Counted from the first letter of the stretch, positions 13,003-24,125 are shown. The stretch is DNA of 64,000 nt from Paralithodes platypus (GCA_032716605.1 CM064518.1:38871039-38935038); one strand, 5' to 3'. Notes: generated by a model not told the origin, from the letters alone. A program made the numbers and translations.

Positions 13003-13688
13003 TTTAGGAGATCTATCTATCTATCTATTGCCTGACGCCGTGATCCCCGAAGGGGTGGCCACGAACGAACCGCCCCCATGCATCTCTGTCCCCAGTCAGT
13101 CGACGCCCCTCCCCCCAACCAGCACCACCTTCGTTCATGTACTTCCTCACTCCATCCTTCCACCTCATATTCGGTCTACCTCTCCCCCTCTGTCCCTCCA
13201 CCTCGCTCTCATACACCCTCTTAGTCATTCTCTCGCTTTCCATACGTTCCATATGGCCGAACCATCTCAAGTTGTTCCTTTTCACACTTTCCAGCACATC
13301 TACCTCCACACCACACCTCCTTCTTACTTCCTCATTAGTCTGTCTATCCCTCCATGTAACTCCGCACGCACTCCTTAAGTAATACATTTCCACTGCTCTC
13401 ACTCTTGGTCTGAGTCTCTCAACCAACGTCCATGCTTCGCTTCCGTAAGTCAGTGTCGGGATTACCACACTGTCATGCAAGGACTTCTTCACTTCCATAC
13501 TGACCACCCTATTTCTTGTTACTGCTTTTAGCGTTCCTACAACCCTCTTCCCCTGTTGTACCCTCTCCCGCACCTCTTCATCCATAGTCCCATCTTTACT
13601 CAACACACTGCCCAGATACTTAAAAGAGTTGACGATCTCCATAGCCTGACCGTTCAGCTTCACCTCACACTCTGTGACTTTAGGAGAT
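13003..13688 (-). mobile_element. RTE-A copy 2, 5'-truncated insertion with 10-bp TSD
   Basis: TTTAGGAGAT is present at 13003-13012 and again at 13679-13688, exactly bracketing the element. The 3' end at the low-coordinate side has the CTAT-repeat tail next to ATTGCCTGACGCCG. The insertion is only about 665 bp, a typical 5' truncation during target-primed reverse transcription. By eye it is almost identical to the corresponding part of the copy at 47020, so both are recent. Confidence 0.92.
13025..13663 (-). pseudogene. RTE-A RT C-terminal region, uninterrupted but truncated
   Basis: A continuous 212-codon frame covers only the region after the RT active site: MKLNGQAMEIVNSFKYLGSV, YGSEAWTL, ACGVTWRDRQTNEE, RWFGHMERM, RGRPNMRWKDG. 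In RTE-like proteins this is the thumb and C-terminal region. The catalytic FADD motif is not included, so no activity is expected. The lack of stops again points to a recent insertion. Confidence 0.88.
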
Positions 13689-13722
13689 GCATATCAAAAT
13701 AATGTAACATCCAATATTAGTG

Positions 13723-13830
13723 TGTTCGGTAGGAACCATAATAGCCATACTTGCAACAAGCAGTATGTTATTATGTTGTTCGGTAGGAACCATAATAGCC
13801 ATACTTGCAACAAGCAGTATGTTATTATGT
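13723..13830. repeat. Perfect 54-bp tandem duplication
   Basis: Two copies of a 54-base unit starting TGTTCGGTAGGAACCATAAT at 13723 and 13777, identical over the unit by eye. Upstream lies the RTE-A insertion. Confidence 0.93.
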
Positions 13831-13879
13831 TGTGTTTTCTATGTGAGTGAGGGAGACAAAAGGCAAAACTGCCTGAAAA

Positions 13880-14215
13880 CGCGAAGTTTGAAGCAATTTA
13901 AGTCATAGGAGGAGGGAAAGACTGATCTAGGGAGAGAGTTCCAGATCTCAGCTGTTGAACAGAAGAAAGACAGAGTAACGTTTCACTCTTGGGTTGGAGA
14001 GTTGCACAGAGTATTGGTGGGATTGTGTTGCAAGACGGGTACCACGTACCCTACGCAGAGGAGGTGATGTACACTGGAAGAGCTCTGAGGAGCTCTGATT
14101 ATTGTAGTAGCGATAGAATAGCGAGAGAGATGCAACATTGCGGCAAAGATAGAGACAGTTTGCAGAGACTTGGTGAGTGGGCGGGAATTGATGATACGAA
14201 AGGCCTCCCTTTCTA
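13880..14215 (-). pseudogene. Jockey-like non-LTR RT C-terminal fragment
   Basis: The minus strand reads RNVASLSLFYRYYNNQSSSE, then SPPLRRVRGTRLA and a decayed (S)xxLWNSLP-like region near 13945. The same pattern occurs near 62990-63190 (NVASLSPLYRYCQNRRSSER). It is the extreme C-terminus of a Jockey/I-like ORF2. Stops and frame changes are present, and a TA tract abuts it. Not functional. Confidence 0.68.
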
Positions 14216-14221
14216 CTTTGT

Positions 14222-14224
<3 letters not shown>

Positions 14225-14281
<57 letters not shown>
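14225..14281. repeat. (TA)n microsatellite
   Basis: About 28 uninterrupted TA units. Confidence 0.96.
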
Positions 14282-14282
<1 letters not shown>

Positions 14283-14555
14283 GATAAATATAGCTTAACA
14301 AAACTTGATAAGAAATAAAACTCAATAAATAATAGTGAGATTCGGGATATTCAACTCCAGGTCCATACAAAATATACTACTACTAGACATTATGGAAAGC
14401 ATTTCGCAAAGGAAAATATAACATTTTATAAACATATATGAACAACTTGATTCAATGTTCTCGCATGCGCGTACACCTTTATTATTTATATTTTATTAAT
14501 TTCACCACAACACCAAACTCACCCAATGAAATCAATTAAAGTATATAATTTTATG

Positions 14556-14617
14556 TGATCCACCGGGATTCGAACCTGGGTTATCACACACAGATTTTTG
14601 CCACCTTCACTAGCTCA
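14556..14617 (-). other. tRNA-like Pol III promoter (SINE head or tRNA relic)
   Basis: On the minus strand, TAGTGAAGGTG (A box, fits TRGYNNARNNG) is followed about 25 bases later by GGTTCGAATCC (perfect B box). The acceptor halves do not pair convincingly, so this is not a functional tRNA gene. A tRNA-derived SINE head is likely; the downstream body is AT-rich and not recognised. Confidence 0.5.
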
Positions 14618-14634
14618 CAAACAAATTAACTTTC

Positions 14635-14704
14635 TATCTCTATGTATCTATCTATCTCTATCTATCTATATCTGTCTATCTATCTATCTATCTATCTATC
14701 TATC
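14635..14704. repeat. (TCTA)n microsatellite
   Basis: Imperfect TCTA/TCTG units over about 70 bases. Confidence 0.93.
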
Positions 14705-15692
14705 GCTCTGCTCTGAGCTCTTCATCGTAATCCCTTTACGTTCAATTTTCCTCTATTATCATAGCATCCCCTGCCGATACCTTAATATTTTAGGAGCTTC
14801 ATGAGAACGCATGGGATCGCTGCTGGCATAATGGTCTTAATGGTATAGATATTTCTGGTGGCAAGGCACAGGACCTAATTAGCCATATTACAATTACACC
14901 TAATGCCATCTGGATCCCATGGCGATGCTAAGTGAAAGGTTACGGTCTGAAGGCAATATCTCATGGCTTGTTTGACAATTCTAGCTGAAAGCGAATTTAA
15001 GTGGAAATGTGGTAATTTATTTGTCTAAGAATTCATGCTATGACAATACTCAATGTATGATTAAAGGTTTATCAATGTTATCTTGGCCATACAGCGATCT
15101 ACGGTTATCTGAGAACTTCTGAATATGACTATTTACCACAGTAAGTCCATAATTACATCAACACTAATTTGTGAAATACTCTATATCGACGAGTTATCGA
15201 TCGAGTGAACGCAATTTCAGCTTATGTTATCTCGCATATAATCTGCATTCCTAAGAAATTCATATTAGTTTAAATATCTGCAGTTTATATCTATGTATAA
15301 TGCAGTAAGTTTTGAAAATTACACTATAGTGGACCTTTAAATACGAATGTTAAGATAGGTATGACATTTAAGGGGAATGGGAGACATTGGCTTAAACAGA
15401 TGCCTCATAACCAATATTAATATCCTGAAGTAACTCACTCTCACACACACTCTATCTTTCTCGATTTGTATATTAATTACGATTATTTTGCTAAGGAAAA
15501 AACAAAACAAGAACACAATCACTATAAATGCTGTCAGAGTCATGCTATTTTACTAAAATACATCAATTTATCATAGTCCTGCTCATATTTTATGATTGCT
15601 TTTTGTTCACGCTTCGCATTATTTAAGCTTACCGTTCATTGTCCTATATATCATGCAACATTGCTGTTTCTCTTAGCCAGGGTAGCGTGCCA
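14705..15692. other. Unassigned AT-rich DNA
   Basis: No supported gene or repeat. The 68-codon minus frame at 15337-15543 is a hydrophobic low-complexity translation without family resemblance. Confidence 0.5.
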
Positions 15693-15885
15693 GACTGGCC
15701 CCATGGCGCAATTGTATCGTGTTCGACTCGCAATCGGAAGGTCCCAGATTCGATTCCTAGGCAGTACGCGACGGATTGGCAGTCTCCTTACACCCAAATG
15801 CTTTTGTTCACCTCGTAGGAAATGGCTACCTGAAGTTATTGGAAATGTTTAACGGCCCATCTGAGTAAGTAAACTGCGGTATACT
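15693..15885 (+). mobile_element. tRNA-derived SINE, Ala-type head
   Basis: The head near 15698-15765 has a perfect A box (TGGCGCAATTG) and a near-perfect B box (GATTCGATTCC). The anticodon arm TTCGA/TCGGA encloses a seven-base loop with CGC at the anticodon position, i.e. tRNA-Ala-like. The body contains TTCACCT...GGAAATGGCTACCTGAA, which resembles GTTCACCTACCTGTAAATAG... in the SINE at 58790. No poly(A) was recognised, and the 3' end is uncertain. Confidence 0.72.
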
Positions 15886-16911
15886 GGATAATATGCAGTA
15901 GCCCAAGAGTACCAAACTATATATGGGCTGGTCTATCAGAGAAAGTGTTCTCTGCCATACCCATAGCTTACTCTAACTGTTCCTTTTACTTATATATTTC
16001 CTAAATCTCAAGTGGCGGCGTCTCTTCCGTGGATTGACCTTCCTACTGCCAACTCTCGAGGTTGGCAGATTGGGAGCCAGAGCGTCACATTTTTCCTTTC
16101 CCCCTCAGTTTTCCCTTCATAATTGCTGAAGAGCACAGGGCCTTGGGTGGGGCTTCGGTATCTCAGGCGTTTCTGCGCCCTCTTCGGCTCCTTGCCTGTG
16201 AGCGGCTTCGGTCACCCAGGTTTTTTTGCGATAGGCAAAGAGGGTTCTGTGGGGGCACTCTGTTATGGCTTTGGCTTTGCACGGGGCCTTGGGGCTGGTC
16301 GGCCAGGCAGCTTGGGAAACAGCAAAAAAAAAAAAATCACTTTAGTAATCCACCCACACACGGGCACCAACGGGTAATGTTACAGAGATGAGCGCCTCGG
16401 CGCCGTAGGTTATAGCATGTCCCCCGTCTTTTCGTTTGTTATATGCATTTACTTATTTTTTTCAGTCGCAAATTTTGTTTACCTTTTTCGTAAGTATAAT
16501 GTCTCTCTCACACACACACACACTCTATCTCTCTCTCTCTCTCTTCTCTGGCTTCTTTGCTATCCTTTCCTTCCACTGTACCTTACTCTTCAGTTTAGCT
16601 ATCTCTACTAGAATAGTCCTGACCACCTCGCTGGGACCGTAAGGTCTGTGTGGTCAGTGTATTGATGTAAATCTATGTACATATCTCTCTCTCTCTTCAA
16701 TCAACCAGTCTAATTTGAACTCCGGCCCAAACCTTTGATGCTGAGGCTGTACTCAGAAACACCAGGAAGGCAATCACTAGCTGGGATTACCGCTCATTTC
16801 GTACGCGGGTGAGCTCGTCCATAATTTAGTTCATCCACATATCTCTCCTTTCTCACTTGGTTTCGTTCATTTACAGTCGACCAGGTGTATATAAGTTCTG
16901 TTAGGTGTAAG
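15886..16911. other. Unassigned DNA with a GC-rich part and short CA/CT runs
   Basis: 16060-16380 is unusually GC-rich for this window (GGCTTCGG, CGGGGCCTTGGGGC) and ends in an A13 run at 16323-16336, which may mark an old retroposed sequence. Its frames have no recognised domain. A (CA)n(CT)n tract lies at 16509-16545. Confidence 0.45.
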
Positions 16912-17133
16912 GTTGATCCATTCAGTACCATTGACAATCTTTTGATTATATTTTGGCAGCTATTAGACGATTTTAGTCTGCATAGGAAGGACGTCTACCC
17001 ATTTTAAGGTTACAGGATATCTCTATAAATCCTATTCGCTACCATATGTACAGTATTTCCCAAGCTTCACACAATAGTCTAAATGTTGCTAAAATCAAAT
17101 GAAAAAGGACATCACTGGTACCGAAAGGGTTAC
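16912..17133. mobile_element. PB-2 MITE copy
   Basis: The left terminus ATTCAGTACCATTGACA and right terminus GGACATCACTGGTACCGAAA are approximate inverted repeats. The interior folds back (TATTAGACGATTTTAG against AATAGTCTAAATGTTG). Outer TTAA is decayed (TTGA on the left, GTTACA on the right). Its relatives are at 626, 43748 and 59343. Confidence 0.6.
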
Positions 17134-17361
17134 ATGAGGATATTCTTTGCTTAGGTCTACTTAAATTAACCCTTACCAAAATTGCAATATTTATGCGGGA
17201 GACTCGTTGCAAATTAAATATTGTGTATGCAGCAGCACACACCATAAGCTACTGTTGGGATTATGGGTAGCTGCTATAGAAGCCTAGTTAATTGGCTAAA
17301 CTATTTGAAATCGTAAAATCTTTTCGATAACTGGGTGCGTATTATACTTGATTATTTGTAT

Positions 17362-17484
<123 letters not shown>

Positions 17485-17925
17485 CAAAGTTATGGATGAA
17501 ATACATTATTGATTGAGTTGGTATTGATTGAAACGTGTGGGTGAATGGAACATTATCGACTTTCAATACATTGATCTACAGTTATTATTATTTGTATTGC
17601 ATCAATTATAATGTTGGAATTGCTATTGGAGGTGTTCAGGAGTTGGCAATAATTTAGCAGAGTCAATTATGGTTGGGCTTATATTATTCCGGGTTTTTCC
17701 ATTTTAATACAGATTGTGTTATGTGTCAATTATTCCTAAACACATGCATACACTGAATAGATCACTCTTTGTTCATATGCATCAATTCGTGGTAGGGATG
17801 CTATATACTGTATAATGGTCACTTAGTATTTAAGGAGCTATATACTTTATAGTGCTTGTATTTTTGGGCTACTTATTCATTTATTTATTTTATTTTGAGT
17901 TTCCTTGTTAGACCTCCATCGCACT

Positions 17926-18210
17926 TAAAAGAAAAAACTATATTCCCATTAAAAATATATTTTTATATTTTTCGGTAGAAAAAAGTCCCGGCCGAAGGCC
18001 GGTTCCTTAAAAAATTACAGGCTCGCTATCGCTCGCCATGAACAAAAATCGACACCTAAACGGCACGAAAGGTCTTATTATTGACAAAGTAATGGGGCGA
18101 AGGTCTAAAAATCGCCAAACTAGCGAACGAACGTCTAAAAAGTCGCAAAACTAATTGGTCTAAACATGAGGGAGAAGGGGGTCCAGAAAAGACGAGTACC
18201 TCCCCCTTAA
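17926..18210. mobile_element. PB-1-related MITE, diverged copy
   Basis: It shares the core GGCTCGCTATCGCTCGCCA and the inner hairpin CCGGCCGAAGGCCGG with the PB-1 family, and ends with TACCTCCCCCTTAA at 18210. Its left boundary is uncertain. Sequences at 36180 and 38390 match this subtype (CGAAAGGTCTTA..., GACATTTTTATA...). Confidence 0.6.
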
Positions 18211-18784
18211 GTGTATTAACCTTATATCATATTGTACCATAGGGCATCTATTTGTTTCTAATTATATCATACCGTGTAATGCAGCAGTCTTACTTAGAAA
18301 CTTGGACCTTTCTTCCAATTTTACTATTATAATAGTAGTGTTAATCTATTTCGAAATAATCATATACAAACATGGAATACAATTTCTGATTTGATTTACT
18401 GTTTTATATTTTATCTTAAAATAAAAACGACGAAAAATATACAGTATCTTTATTCATGCCCAGTATATCGTGACAATTAACTTAATATCATGGAAATGCG
18501 AAGCTATGATGTTTTATTACAATATGCAAAACTAGGTCATGGCTGCAAGCCATGATTGCGTTATGTAGTGTTGTCACCTACCGCGGGAAACGTGAACGTG
18601 AGGCAATATTTGAAAAAGAGCAAATACATGTATATGTTATTTGTTCATAGGAAATATAGAGTTGAACGCTTAAGTATGTCATTTCATCAATACAGATAAA
18701 TAGACATTGCACACTATAAATATTGCTGAATGTTAATGATTAGCTGATAAGTAGCAGACATACTGTATATGATAAACAAATGCA
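18211..18784. other. Unassigned AT-rich DNA
   Basis: No supported gene, RNA or repeat was found. Confidence 0.5.
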
Positions 18785-18792
18785 TCAACCTC

Positions 18793-19238
18793 AAGCTCCG
18801 GGTGGATGGGACTCAGTAGATTTGGTCGGCAACCCATCTAGGGGAGAAAACCTTATACAATTCTGGGTGAATGGAACTAGTCAGCCTTGGTCGGCTACCT
18901 GTCCAGGGAAGTAAACCTTATACAAAATCCGTACTGCTTACCTTAGGGTGAAGCAGGTTAGTGGATGATATTAGCCGCACACCACTGTAGAAAAATATTG
19001 CTAAAATAATACATAGAAGGCCTCGGAGTCGGACGGATCCTAAATTGAGTGGTCAATCCTGTAAGTTCTACAGTAAACTGGTATGGGTTGTCCCTCTTAC
19101 ATGGGATAGGTCCGCTTGGGAGCATTTTGTGTATGGTCACCCCCATTAAGGGGAGTAAGGCATCCGGCAATGGATGGATGGATGGATGGATGGAGGAAGG
19201 CATCCGGCAATGGATGGATGGATGGATGGAGGAAGCTC
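18793..19238 (+). mobile_element. Non-autonomous element NA-C, copy 1
   Basis: AAGCTC at 18793 and 19233 is a possible 6-bp TSD. The 5' part has two imperfect ~60-bp minisatellite units (GGTCGGCAACCCATCTAGGG, GGTCGGCTACCTGTCCAGGG). The 3' end is GGCATCCGGCAA followed by GGAT repeats, and this end is duplicated once. It matches the reverse complement of 45518-45881 along its length. The 3' terminus resembles that of RTE-A (GGCGTC(A/C)GGCAATAGATAG), so the RTE machinery may mobilise it. Non-coding. Confidence 0.72.
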
Positions 19239-19779
19239 TGTATATTGTAATGTTCATTAATACAATTTCCGCAAATATACTCAAAAAACCTACACGACAT
19301 AAACAAAACACATTGATAAATATATAGATGTCTTGCATGGAGGAAACAAATATTTACTTCATAATGTCATAGTCTAATAATCATACTGTTAAGTTTCTAT
19401 CTATCTATCTATCTATATGCTCAGGCCCAATCCCCATTTTGGGGGTAGCCGACTCAAGACAGAGCAAGAACAGGGAAAACACAAAAACAACATAAAACAA
19501 AAATAAACACAGATAAAAAACACAAACTCACACACATCCAGGAGAAGACCCAGAGACCAGGGTTACCAAGGTCGCTCCAGCACTCCCCCGGCCCCTGACC
19601 ACCCGGAGAGGTTCCGATCTCGGCAGGCAGACATGCAGCGGAGCCAAAGCCACAAGCCCTCCCACCACACTTCCAGGCACACCCTTCATATTAATCGTCC
19701 CCCCGGGCCAGGCGCCTGATGGACTATTATCTAGTCGAACTTGCGCCCGACCCCTTACTCCAAATGACTATGTGTTCAC

Positions 19780-21855
19780 TCAACTATTCACAAGCATTCT
19801 CCATTCACTCCTATCCACCACCACTTCCCCTGCCTGATCTATAGTCATTCCTCTATCATCCAAAGCCTTTCTTACACAGTCTCTCCATCTCAATGGGGGT
19901 CTTCCTGCCCTTCTATCTCCCCTTGTACCTGACTCACATATTCTCTTTGTAAGCCTTTCATCTCCCATTCGTTCAACATGACCATACCAGCTCAGCACCC
20001 TTCTGTCCACTCTGGCTGACAAATGTTCCTGCTGCCCCACTCTCCTACGTATCTCTTCATTCCTCAATCTGTCTCTACGAGTAACTCCACACATACTCCT
20101 CAAGCAGCTCATCTCCATCACATCCAGCCCTCTTTTCTCCTTTTTCTTCAGAGCCCATGTTTCAGCCCCATACATCACTGTTGGCACAACAATTCCTTGA
20201 TACAGTGCACTTTTTACTTTCACTCCGAGATTTCTCGTCTTCCACATACTTCCCATTGCTCCGAAAACCTTCCTTCCTTCACACACTCTCTGTTTTACCT
20301 CCACTTCCATACCTCCACTCCTGCTTATCGTTCCTCCTAGATATTTAAAACACTCTACTTGTTCCAATATTTCCCCATCCAGCCTCACATCTAGATTCAC
20401 CCTATGCTCTCCCCTATTACACACCATTACTTTACTTTTATTGACGTTCACCTTCAGTTTCCTCCTTCCACAAACCACACCAAACTCTTTGACTACCCGC
20501 TGCAGTTTCTCATCAGAATCCGCCACCAATGCTGTGTCATCAGCGAACAGCAACTGATTCAACTCCCAATCTCTACCATTCTTTCCTACTAAACCCAATC
20601 CTCTTCCCATAGTCCTCCTTTTCACCTCCCTCACCACACCATCCATAAACATATTAAACAGCCATGGTGACATTTCACAACCCTGTCGCAAACCTACCTT
20701 TACCTCAAACCATTCACTCAACTCACCATTTCCTACTCTCACACATGCTCTGCTCCCTTCATAAAAACTCTTAACTGCTTCTAACAAATTTCCTCCTATT
20801 TCATAAATCCTTAACACCTTCCACATTGCTTCACGGTCCACACGATCATACGCTTTTTCCAAGTCCATAAAAGCCCAAAATATCTCCTTATGCTTCTCTA
20901 AATACTTCTCGCATAACTGTCTTACTGCAAACATCTGATCCACGCACCCTCTTCCCCTCCTAAAACCGCACTGTTCTTCTCCTATTGCAACTTCCGTACA
21001 CTTTATTATCCTCTCTATCAACACCCTGCCATACAGCTTTCCAACCACTGACAATAAACTAATACCTCTATAACTTGAACACTCCTGCCGATCTCCCTTC
21101 CCCTTGTACAACGGCACAATACATGCACTCTTCCAGTCTATTGGTACCATTGACACAACAAAGCACACATTGAAAAGTCTCACCAACCAATCTATTATCA
21201 CATCTCCACCCTTCTTTATACACTCCACAGCAATACCATCCAAACCTTCTGCTTTTCCCGCTCTCATTTGTTTCACTGCTTCTTTCACCTCATTTTCCTC
21301 AATCCTTTCATTCATTCCCTGCCACCTGGGTGGCCTGGGTAACCTATCTCCATCCACCTCTGCTTCAATCACTGCTTCTCTTCCATCTCTTGTATTTAAC
21401 AAAGATTCAAAATACTCGGCATATCTTTTCCTCACTTCAACTGGTTCCACTAGTAGTTCTCCATTTTCATCTTTCACTGACTCTTCCCTCTTTTGTCCTC
21501 CTTTCCTTACTTTATTTACCTCCTTCCAGAACATCTTCTTTCGTTCTTCAAAATTCTCACTCAGCCTTTGGCCCCACCTTTCGTTTGCATCTTTTTTCGC
21601 TTCTCTAATTTTCCGTTTTGCCTCTCTCCTTTTCTCCTTGTACCTCTCCCATACCTCAACACTACCATCCTGTAAAACCCTCTCAAAACACTGTCTCTTC
21701 TCCTCAACTGCCTTTCTCACCGTATCATTCCACCACTCGCTTCCCTTCCTGATACCTCTGCCTCCTACTTTCCTTTTGCCGCATACTACCTCTGCACTTG
21801 CTTTCACTCCTTCCTTAAACTGTTGCCATTCAACCTCTACTTCTCTCTCTTCCAT
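19780..21855 (-). CDS. RTE-B reverse transcriptase part (691 codons)
   Basis: This part encodes the RNA-dependent DNA polymerase of the element. Visible blocks by residue: KAEGLDGIAVECIKKGG (201-217), SYRGISLLSV (261-270), GEEQCGFRRGRGCVDQMF (292-309), FMDLEKAYDRVD (329-340, first catalytic Asp), GLRQGCEMSPWLF (388-400), LLFADDTAL (435-443, catalytic Asp pair), YLGGTISRSGG, YGAETWAL, SMCGVTRRDRLRNEE, SWYGHVERM and RAGRPPLRWRDC at the C-terminus. All key RT residues are present and there is no internal stop. The listed ATG is probably not the native start: the sequence should continue from the endonuclease, but a frame change in a GA run (about 21838-21850) separates them. RTE assignment is from motif order; the exact clade is uncertain. 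Confidence 0.92.
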   Translation of the reverse strand: MEEREVEVEWQQFKEGVKASAEVVCGKRKVGGRGIRKGSEWWNDTVRKAVEEKRQCFERVLQDGSVEVWERYKEKRREAKRKIREAKKDANERWGQRLSENFEERKKMFWKEVNKVRKGGQKREESVKDENGELLVEPVEVRKRYAEYFESLLNTRDGREAVIEAEVDGDRLPRPPRWQGMNERIEENEVKEAVKQMRAGKAEGLDGIAVECIKKGGDVIIDWLVRLFNVCFVVSMVPIDWKSACIVPLYKGKGDRQECSSYRGISLLSVVGKLYGRVLIERIIKCTEVAIGEEQCGFRRGRGCVDQMFAVRQLCEKYLEKHKEIFWAFMDLEKAYDRVDREAMWKVLRIYEIGGNLLEAVKSFYEGSRACVRVGNGELSEWFEVKVGLRQGCEMSPWLFNMFMDGVVREVKRRTMGRGLGLVGKNGRDWELNQLLFADDTALVADSDEKLQRVVKEFGVVCGRRKLKVNVNKSKVMVCNRGEHRVNLDVRLDGEILEQVECFKYLGGTISRSGGMEVEVKQRVCEGRKVFGAMGSMWKTRNLGVKVKSALYQGIVVPTVMYGAETWALKKKEKRGLDVMEMSCLRSMCGVTRRDRLRNEEIRRRVGQQEHLSARVDRRVLSWYGHVERMGDERLTKRICESGTRGDRRAGRPPLRWRDCVRKALDDRGMTIDQAGEVVVDRSEWRMLVNS

Positions 21856-22717
21856 CTCTCACTTCCATCCACTTTTCATTTAGTCTTTCCTTGTACTCCC
21901 TCTCTTTTTCACTCTTCTCTAACTCACTAACTTTTATTACCTCTCTTACTTCACGCTTGTCTCTTATTCTCCTGTAACTCTTAACTCTTAGCTTTCCCTC
22001 CACCAGGTAATGATCTGACATACCCTCCGCCTCACCTCTCATCACATTCACATCCAGCAGTCTACACAATCTTTCCCTTGTCACCAGCACATAATCCATC
22101 AATGCCCTCTCTACAATCTCTCCCCTCACAAGTCTATGCCAGGTGTACTTGTGTATACGCCTTTTTTTGAAGAACGTATTACCTACACTCAATCTACACT
22201 CTTCACATACATTTTTCAGTCTTTCTCCACTCTCGTTTACACCATCCACACCAAAACTACCGATGACTCCCTCAACAGGCTCATTTCCTACCCTAGCATT
22301 TAGGTCCCCTAAAACTATAACATTTTCATTGTCATCAAACCCTTGTAGACAATCTCTCAAATCCTCCCAGAAACCCTCTACCTCGTCTAACTCTCTTTCA
22401 CTTCCTGGTCCATACGCACTTACAAAAACCCACCTTTCACCCTTAAACCGCATTCTCACCCACATTAGCCTTGATGACACCTCTTTCCACTCTTTTATAA
22501 ACTCTCTCAACTCCTCCTTCACAATAATAGCCACTCCTTCTTTCCCCCTGACTCCCTCGTCTACTCCAGACTTTCTACCTATCACGTTTCCAAAATCCAC
22601 TTCTCCCTCTCCTTTCATCTTTGTTTCATTCAGTGCAAGGACATCATACATCCTTCTTTCAAATAACCTTCCAATATCCTCTCGCTTCTCATTCGTACTA
22701 CATCCACGCACATTCAA
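21830..22717 (-). CDS. RTE-B APE-type endonuclease part
   Basis: This is the N-terminal DNA endonuclease that nicks the target to prime cDNA synthesis. Visible blocks: NVRGCSTNEKREDI (start of the fold), ALNETKMKG (28-36, catalytic Glu31), FVSAYGPGS (98-106), VLGDLNARVG (135-144, Asp138 and Asn140), MDYVLVTR (207-214) and GMSDHYLVEG (232-241, the SDH signature). The frame is open upstream to about 22800 but contains no ATG before the conserved start. The listed 22717 codon is TTG, so the native start is unclear or lost. It ends by running into the wrong frame at the GA run that separates it from the RT part. Confidence 0.9.
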   Translation of the reverse strand: MNVRGCSTNEKREDIGRLFERRMYDVLALNETKMKGEGEVDFGNVIGRKSGVDEGVRGKEGVAIIVKEELREFIKEWKEVSSRLMWVRMRFKGERWVFVSAYGPGSERELDEVEGFWEDLRDCLQGFDDNENVIVLGDLNARVGNEPVEGVIGSFGVDGVNESGERLKNVCEECRLSVGNTFFKKRRIHKYTWHRLVRGEIVERALMDYVLVTRERLCRLLDVNVMRGEAEGMSDHYLVEGKLRVKSYRRIRDKREVREVIKVSELEKSEKEREYKERLNEKWMEVRDGRERSRG

Positions 22718-22922
22718 AGCTCCTATTCTTAGGGTCCGGGACCACGAACGCGTTCCCTCGCCCCTATCTCTGTCTCGTTTTTTTGGTAGATTTATTTAAG
22801 GGGAGCAGGATACCAGGCCCCCCGCCCCCGATCCCCTTTAGCCGACTTCTACGTCTCGCCGGAGAAAAGCGGTGGTGGAAATTTCTCACCCCTCCACCAC
22901 AGAGGAGGCTACCTTAAGTTTC

Positions 22923-24046
22923 ACAATAAAACATATCATATTTGAATATTATATCAAGTAAAATCGATGCAAGCGAAAGATGATATAATGAAATTAAATT
23001 GATCCAAAGAATATTTTCGTTTAAAAAAGTTTAAATATTCATAACCCTTTTCCATTCCCAATAATAATAATATTTTATTACACGATAACATAAATATTAT
23101 TTAAACGGAGGTAATTAAATACAATAAGACTAATCTACATTATAATACTAAATATAATAATAATACCAGCTGCAGGAGAAAATGGAAGGAAACCATGTTT
23201 TTAAAAGTAAAACGGGAAGCGAGTTAATGTTTCTCCATAACTTTTCGAGTTTTATAGAAAGTGTCAAGATGTCCCGAGGAAAACTTTAAAGATCTTGATG
23301 AAATATATTCCCAAGTATATATAGATAACATGATTCAAAAGTTACGAGGCTTTTACGGTGCAGGACAAGAGTCAGCTTATATATGTATTGGTTAATTGGT
23401 TAGTTCACAGAGTACAGTCGACTTCAGAATACCCAGAAGTAAATACAATCTAAAAAAAATCGCTATTATTTGTATATAATTAATATTTTCACCTTGTATA
23501 ATTACCAATCTTAAATAGCAGTGTAGGAGAGGAGGATTGTCTTGTGAGATACTTGGTCGTGAGGGGGTGACGCGAATATCAGATTTACGATATTGTCCCA
23601 TCTACAGGTAGATAAATTCAGATATATAGATAAATAGTATATTGAACTTGTCATAATTATGTAGTATGAGTGATTATTCTTGCTTCTGCAAATGGGCTAT
23701 CGTAAATGGAGCAAATCAATTATGTTTGCTCAATAGTACCAATAATGAACTATGCACCACAATGTTTTCAATGTTCTTGGTGATATATAATATATTTTCT
23801 TTCTATCGCTACTTTGAAAGGGATAGTTCATAGTGGATAGATAATACGTACTAGAAACTTGCAACTAAACTTGTAGCATGAGTAAGCGGAGAAGATGTAT
23901 TATCGAAGTACAGGTGATACCAATAAGAGGAAGCAATTTGTTTGGCCGACAGCCGGTGTGAATGACTGTGTAACAAATTGTAGGTGATTGGTGTAACAAG
24001 GAGAACCGATTACTAGACTACAACGAGAGAGAGAGACACCCGTAAG

Positions 24047-24048
<2 letters not shown>
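22923..24048. other. Unassigned AT-rich DNA
   Basis: AT-rich sequence without a supported gene. Short frames on both strands lack family resemblance, and no RNA gene was seen. Confidence 0.5.

Positions 24049-24124
<76 letters not shown>
24049..24124. repeat. (CT)n microsatellite
   Basis: About 37 CT units. Confidence 0.97.

Positions 24125-24125
<1 letters not shown>

Larger units (their letters stand above)
19389..22922 (-). mobile_element. RTE-B, apparently full-length non-LTR retrotransposon with 9-bp TSD
   Basis: TTAAGTTTC occurs at 19389-19397 and at 22914-22922, exactly bracketing a 3.5-kb element on the minus strand. The 3' tail (19398-19416) is a CTAT repeat. The 3' UTR (about 19417-19779) holds a short hairpin, AATCCCCATTTTGGGGG. 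The 5' UTR is about 200 bases (22718-22913). The coding order is endonuclease then RT, as in RTE-like elements with one main ORF. A single frameshift separates the two parts, so the copy is relatively young. Confidence 0.93.

Noticed and set aside
15698..15770. Functional tRNA-Ala gene
   Set aside because: The acceptor stem is poor and a SINE-like body follows.
16062..16391. 109-codon GC-rich frame as a gene
   Set aside because: Two overlapping frames are open, neither with a domain; the A-run at its end fits an old repeat better.
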